NCBI GenBank assembly: GCA_015520145.1
Contig: WAQR01000070.1
Span: 1 to 7,433 of the forward strand
DNA from: Candidatus Hydrothermarchaeota archaeon
GTDB taxonomy: Archaea; Hydrothermarchaeota; Hydrothermarchaeia; Hydrothermarchaeales; WAQR01
DNA: 7,433 nt
Reading direction: 5' to 3'
Part shown: positions 6,131 through 7,433 of the stretch, piece after piece
Layout: every line of letters begins with the position of its first letter
Numbering within the stretch: the stretch's first letter is position 1
Notes under the pieces: generated by a model
The model's database searches: none
What the model was told of the DNA's origin: nothing
What the model saw: only the letters and a program-made list of their open reading frames with translations
Program-made: the position numbers and the translations under genes

Positions 6131-6138
6131 TTTATATT
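6131..6138 (+). promoter_or_regulatory. TATA box of the divergent regulator gene
   Basis: TTTATATT is centred about 26 bases before the ATG at 6161. At the normal archaeal spacing this places transcription start at or within a few bases of the start codon. There is no ribosome-binding site before that ATG, so a leaderless transcript is the likely reading. Confidence 0.55.
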
Positions 6139-6160
6139 TGGTAAAAAATGAAACATCTCC

Positions 6161-6700
6161 ATGAAGAAATCTGCTACCATAACCGCCAGTCTTGACGAAG
6201 AGACAAAAGAGATATTCGAACGTCTGATAAAAGAATCAGGGCTTTCAAGAAGCAGGGCAGTAAGGGAGGCACTGCGTTTCTATGCGAGAAACAGGGAGAT
6301 ATTCGAGAAGGCTGGTAGCGAGAGGATTAAGGCATATACGGAACTGCTCTCCAGCGGGGAGCATGTAATACTCGACCTCGACCACTGGATACTGTTTTTA
6401 AAAGAGCTTGAACGTTCAACTAATGCAGACGTGTTCTGGAAGATCCACACCGAGATTGCCAGATCCCATGCAGAACAGCTCGGACAAAAGATTGATTCAG
6501 TCGAAGGATTTTTGAGGCGGCAGGAGATATGCAATTTCTTCAAGCTCGGCAAGACCTCTGAAAGAGAATTCACCATTATCCTGGGTTCTGGAACAGGCAG
6601 GGCGTTCATACAGACATTTTTGGAGACTGCATTAAAAAAGATGGGATTTAAAGTGAAGATAACCGGAGGTTACTCGAAACTTCGGATTACGCTTGTGTGA
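6161..6700 (+). CDS. Ribbon-helix-helix transcriptional regulator with unrecognised C-terminal domain
   Basis: A 179-residue predicted DNA-binding protein. Residues 5-50 form a CopG/Arc-type RHH domain: a beta strand A-T-I-T-A-S-L, helix D-E-E-T-K-E-I-F-E-R-L-I-K-E-S-G, then L-S-R-S-R-A-V-R-E-A-L-R-F-Y. The middle (55-120) is predicted helical and has several possible metal or ligand residues (H68, D72, D74, H75, H96, H103). Residues 124-179 look like a compact alpha/beta domain, with strands F-T-I-I-L and F-K-V-K-I around a helix. I do not recognise this as the NikR ACT domain or another named sensor domain. It is transcribed divergently from nifH across a 216-base AT-rich spacer. The ATG has no Shine-Dalgarno sequence but a TATA box at leaderless spacing. 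A role in nif control is inferred from position only. Confidence 0.82.
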   Translation: MKKSATITASLDEETKEIFERLIKESGLSRSRAVREALRFYARNREIFEKAGSERIKAYTELLSSGEHVILDLDHWILFLKELERSTNADVFWKIHTEIARSHAEQLGQKIDSVEGFLRRQEICNFFKLGKTSEREFTIILGSGTGRAFIQTFLETALKKMGFKVKITGGYSKLRITLV

Positions 6701-6756
6701 AATGGTGTAAAATGGCGCGGAATGTTCTATACGGCGCTATCTCAAAATCCAGTGAT

Positions 6757-6767
6757 ATTTAATTTTT
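6757..6767 (+). terminator. Possible T-rich terminator of the regulator gene
   Basis: ATTTAATTTTT lies about 60 bases beyond the stop codon, framed by GTGA and TCAC that could pair. Archaeal termination often needs only a T-rich tract. The evidence is weak because the surrounding sequence is AT-rich. Confidence 0.28.
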
Positions 6768-6879
6768 CACCAGTTATTTCGTCTTAATCTTCACACTCGA
6801 CTCGCCAGACCCCTGTCCCCAGTTTTTTAGCTCCTAATTTAGCCATCGGTCATCGGTTAAGCCCTCCATAGTTCCATTA

Positions 6880-6951
6880 ATCTATCGTCTGCAAAAGAGG
6901 GACTGTCCAATTAAAATAGGGTTTTGGGAGCGTTAATTGGATGACCTCTGG
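6880..6951. repeat. Right copy of the flanking repeat, with imperfect palindrome
   Basis: The stretch 6896-6914 (AGAGG, then GACTG, then TCCAATTAA) is the near-complement of 6933-6949 (TTAATTGGA, then TGACCTCT). The inner nine and outer five pairs are exact, with a two-base bulge plus mismatches between them and an 18-base loop. The outer words ATCTAT and GCAAAAG (6880-6897) recur at 130-146 in the same order. Terminal sequences of the AGGGACTGTCC type are also seen at ends of some insertion sequences, so this could be a miniature mobile element or a solo end. No transposase is present. Confidence 0.45.
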
Positions 6952-6998
6952 CAGCACCTGAAAAGAGACCGTAAAAGTTATATTACAAATTGCACAAT

Positions 6999-7007
6999 AA
7001 TATATAA
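6999..7007 (+). promoter_or_regulatory. TATA box for the secreted repeat-protein gene
   Basis: AATATATAA fits an archaeal TATA box. Transcription would begin near 7030, leaving a leader of about 80 bases that contains the hairpin at 7040-7053 and the ribosome-binding site at 7097-7102. Confidence 0.5.
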
Positions 7008-7039
7008 CTTAACTGTGGAGACGATAACTATTATGAAGA

Positions 7040-7053
7040 AGGCTTAAAAGCCT
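7040..7053 (+). repeat. Perfect 6-bp-arm hairpin in the 5' leader
   Basis: AGGCTT (7040-7045) and AAGCCT (7048-7053) are exact reverse complements around AA. It falls just after the predicted transcription start and about 60 bases before the start codon. With a two-base loop, the inner pairs would have to open in RNA. Confidence 0.45.
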
Positions 7054-7111
7054 GGAAGACTCTTGATTCAGGGGCACTTCAGGATTTTAGACGAACAGGA
7101 GGCGTGATAAG

Positions 7112-7433
7112 GTGGAAAACGTGAGAATGCGTATGGGATCTATGCTATTTTTGGTGGTTTTTATGGCACTTTTAAGCGGGGCGCCTGCCGCTTACGCCCT
7201 TTTCGGGGCAAGTGTTAACGTGAGCGATGCTGCATCAGGCACTGCAAATCAGTACTATCCATCCATAGCGGTGGACGCATCCGGCAATATCTATATTGTA
7301 TGGCAGGACTACAGGAACGGCAACTACGATATCTACTTTGCGAAATCTACAGACGGCGGCTCTACCTGGAGTACGAACGTCCGGGTGGATGACGACACCG
7401 GTACTGCAAATCAGAACGTTCCATCCATTGCAG
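7112..7433 (+). CDS. Secreted Asp-box/beta-propeller repeat protein (5' part only)
   Basis: The first 107 codons of a protein that runs off the right edge. The proposed GTG start has AGGAGG nine bases upstream (7097-7102); an in-frame ATG at 7127 is an alternative but lies 24 bases from that site. Residues 1-29 look like a Sec signal peptide: basic start, hydrophobic core M-L-F-L-V-V-F-M-A-L-L, and likely cleavage after A-Y-A. The mature part has S79-T-D-G-G-S-T-W86, a classic Asp-box (S-x-D-x-G-x-x-W) as in sialidase/BNR propellers, and W-Q-D-Y-R-N-G-N-Y-D-I-Y. A 54-residue period is visible: G-T-A-N-Q-Y-Y-P-S-I-A at 43 recurs as G-T-A-N-Q-N-V-P-S-I-A at 97. Substrate and function cannot be told. 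A surface or extracellular role is inferred, and no link to nitrogen fixation is apparent. Confidence 0.83.
   Translation, partial: MENVRMRMGSMLFLVVFMALLSGAPAAYALFGASVNVSDAASGTANQYYPSIAVDASGNIYIVWQDYRNGNYDIYFAKSTDGGSTWSTNVRVDDDTGTANQNVPSIA
7238..7433 (+). repeat. 162-bp coding repeat with near-identical DNA
   Basis: The stretch from 7238 and the stretch from 7400 begin with the same sense: GG, C or T, then ACTGCAAATCAG, then a variable six bases and CCATCCAT. The period is 162 bases (54 codons). DNA-level identity, not only protein similarity, suggests recent duplication or gene conversion of the units. Only the start of the second unit is in the window. Confidence 0.7.

Larger units (their letters stand above)
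6701..7111. other. Non-coding stretch between regulator and secreted protein gene
   Basis: No gene is supported. It holds a T-rich tract that may end the regulator transcript (6757-6767), a long imperfect palindrome (6896-6949) within the right-hand flanking repeat, a TATA box at 6999-7007 and a small hairpin at 7040-7053 in the leader of the next gene. One stop-free stretch (7008-7126) lacks a start codon. Confidence 0.6.

Noticed and set aside
5945..6160. NrpR operators (GGAA-N6-TTCC or GGTA-N6-TACC) in the nif promoter
   Set aside because: Reading both strands, only unpaired half-words such as GGTA at 6140 were found. No complete site is present.
6161..6700. NikR nickel regulator
   Set aside because: The RHH domain fits, but the C-terminal part lacks the ACT-type nickel-binding domain pattern of NikR (the H-x-H and C-x-x-x-x-x-E region), and the protein is longer than NikR.
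6845..6857. Tandem ATCGGTC/ATCGGTT
   Set aside because: Two seven-base units with one mismatch are too short to be meaningful in a 400-base spacer.
7008..7126. Small open frame (about 38 codons) before the secreted protein gene
   Set aside because: It has no start codon after the preceding stop, no ribosome-binding site, and its end overlaps the start of the next gene in another frame.

Overview
The window carries a compact, single-strand nitrogenase operon that looks archaeal (methanogen, ANME or a related euryarchaeote). The reasons are the paired PII-like genes nifI1-nifI2 between the reductase and catalytic genes, a short NifB without a NifX domain, AT-rich promoters with TATA boxes, and a divergent gene whose TATA box lies so close to its ATG that the transcript is probably leaderless. 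NifI1/NifI2 also occur in some anaerobic bacteria, so the archaeal call is strong but not absolute.

Layout. Positions 1-491 are non-coding apart from what may be the last 30 codons of a transposase. The region holds several short palindromes and a T-rich end signal for the operon. Positions 5944 down to 492 (minus strand) hold, in transcription order, nifH, nifI1, nifI2, nifB, a nifD-like gene and a nifK-like gene. They are tightly packed: nifB and nifD are separated by one base, and nifD and nifK overlap by four. Positions 5945-6160 are an AT-rich divergent promoter region with a perfect inverted repeat and a pair of direct repeats. Positions 6161-6700 (plus strand) encode a ribbon-helix-helix (RHH) protein with an unrecognised C-terminal domain, a candidate local regulator. 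Positions 6701-7111 are non-coding and contain a long imperfect palindrome and a promoter. From 7112 a secreted Asp-box/beta-propeller-type repeat protein begins and runs off the window.

How the genes work together. NifH would pass electrons to the NifDK-like complex. NifB would make the iron-sulfur-carbide core of its cofactor. NifI1 and NifI2 would switch the enzyme off when ammonium is plentiful. The alpha subunit keeps every P-cluster and cofactor ligand position of nitrogenase, but in its N-terminus and C-terminal half it resembles the vanadium and iron-only enzymes (VnfD/AnfD) more than classical NifD. There is no delta-subunit gene (vnfG/anfG) and no nifE/nifN follows nifK. The most interesting reading is a minimal nitrogenase or nitrogenase-like enzyme that may use the NifB product with little further processing. 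Its arrangement matches the nifHBDK operons of Roseiflexus, with the two archaeal-type regulators inserted. Whether nifEN exist elsewhere in the genome cannot be seen here.
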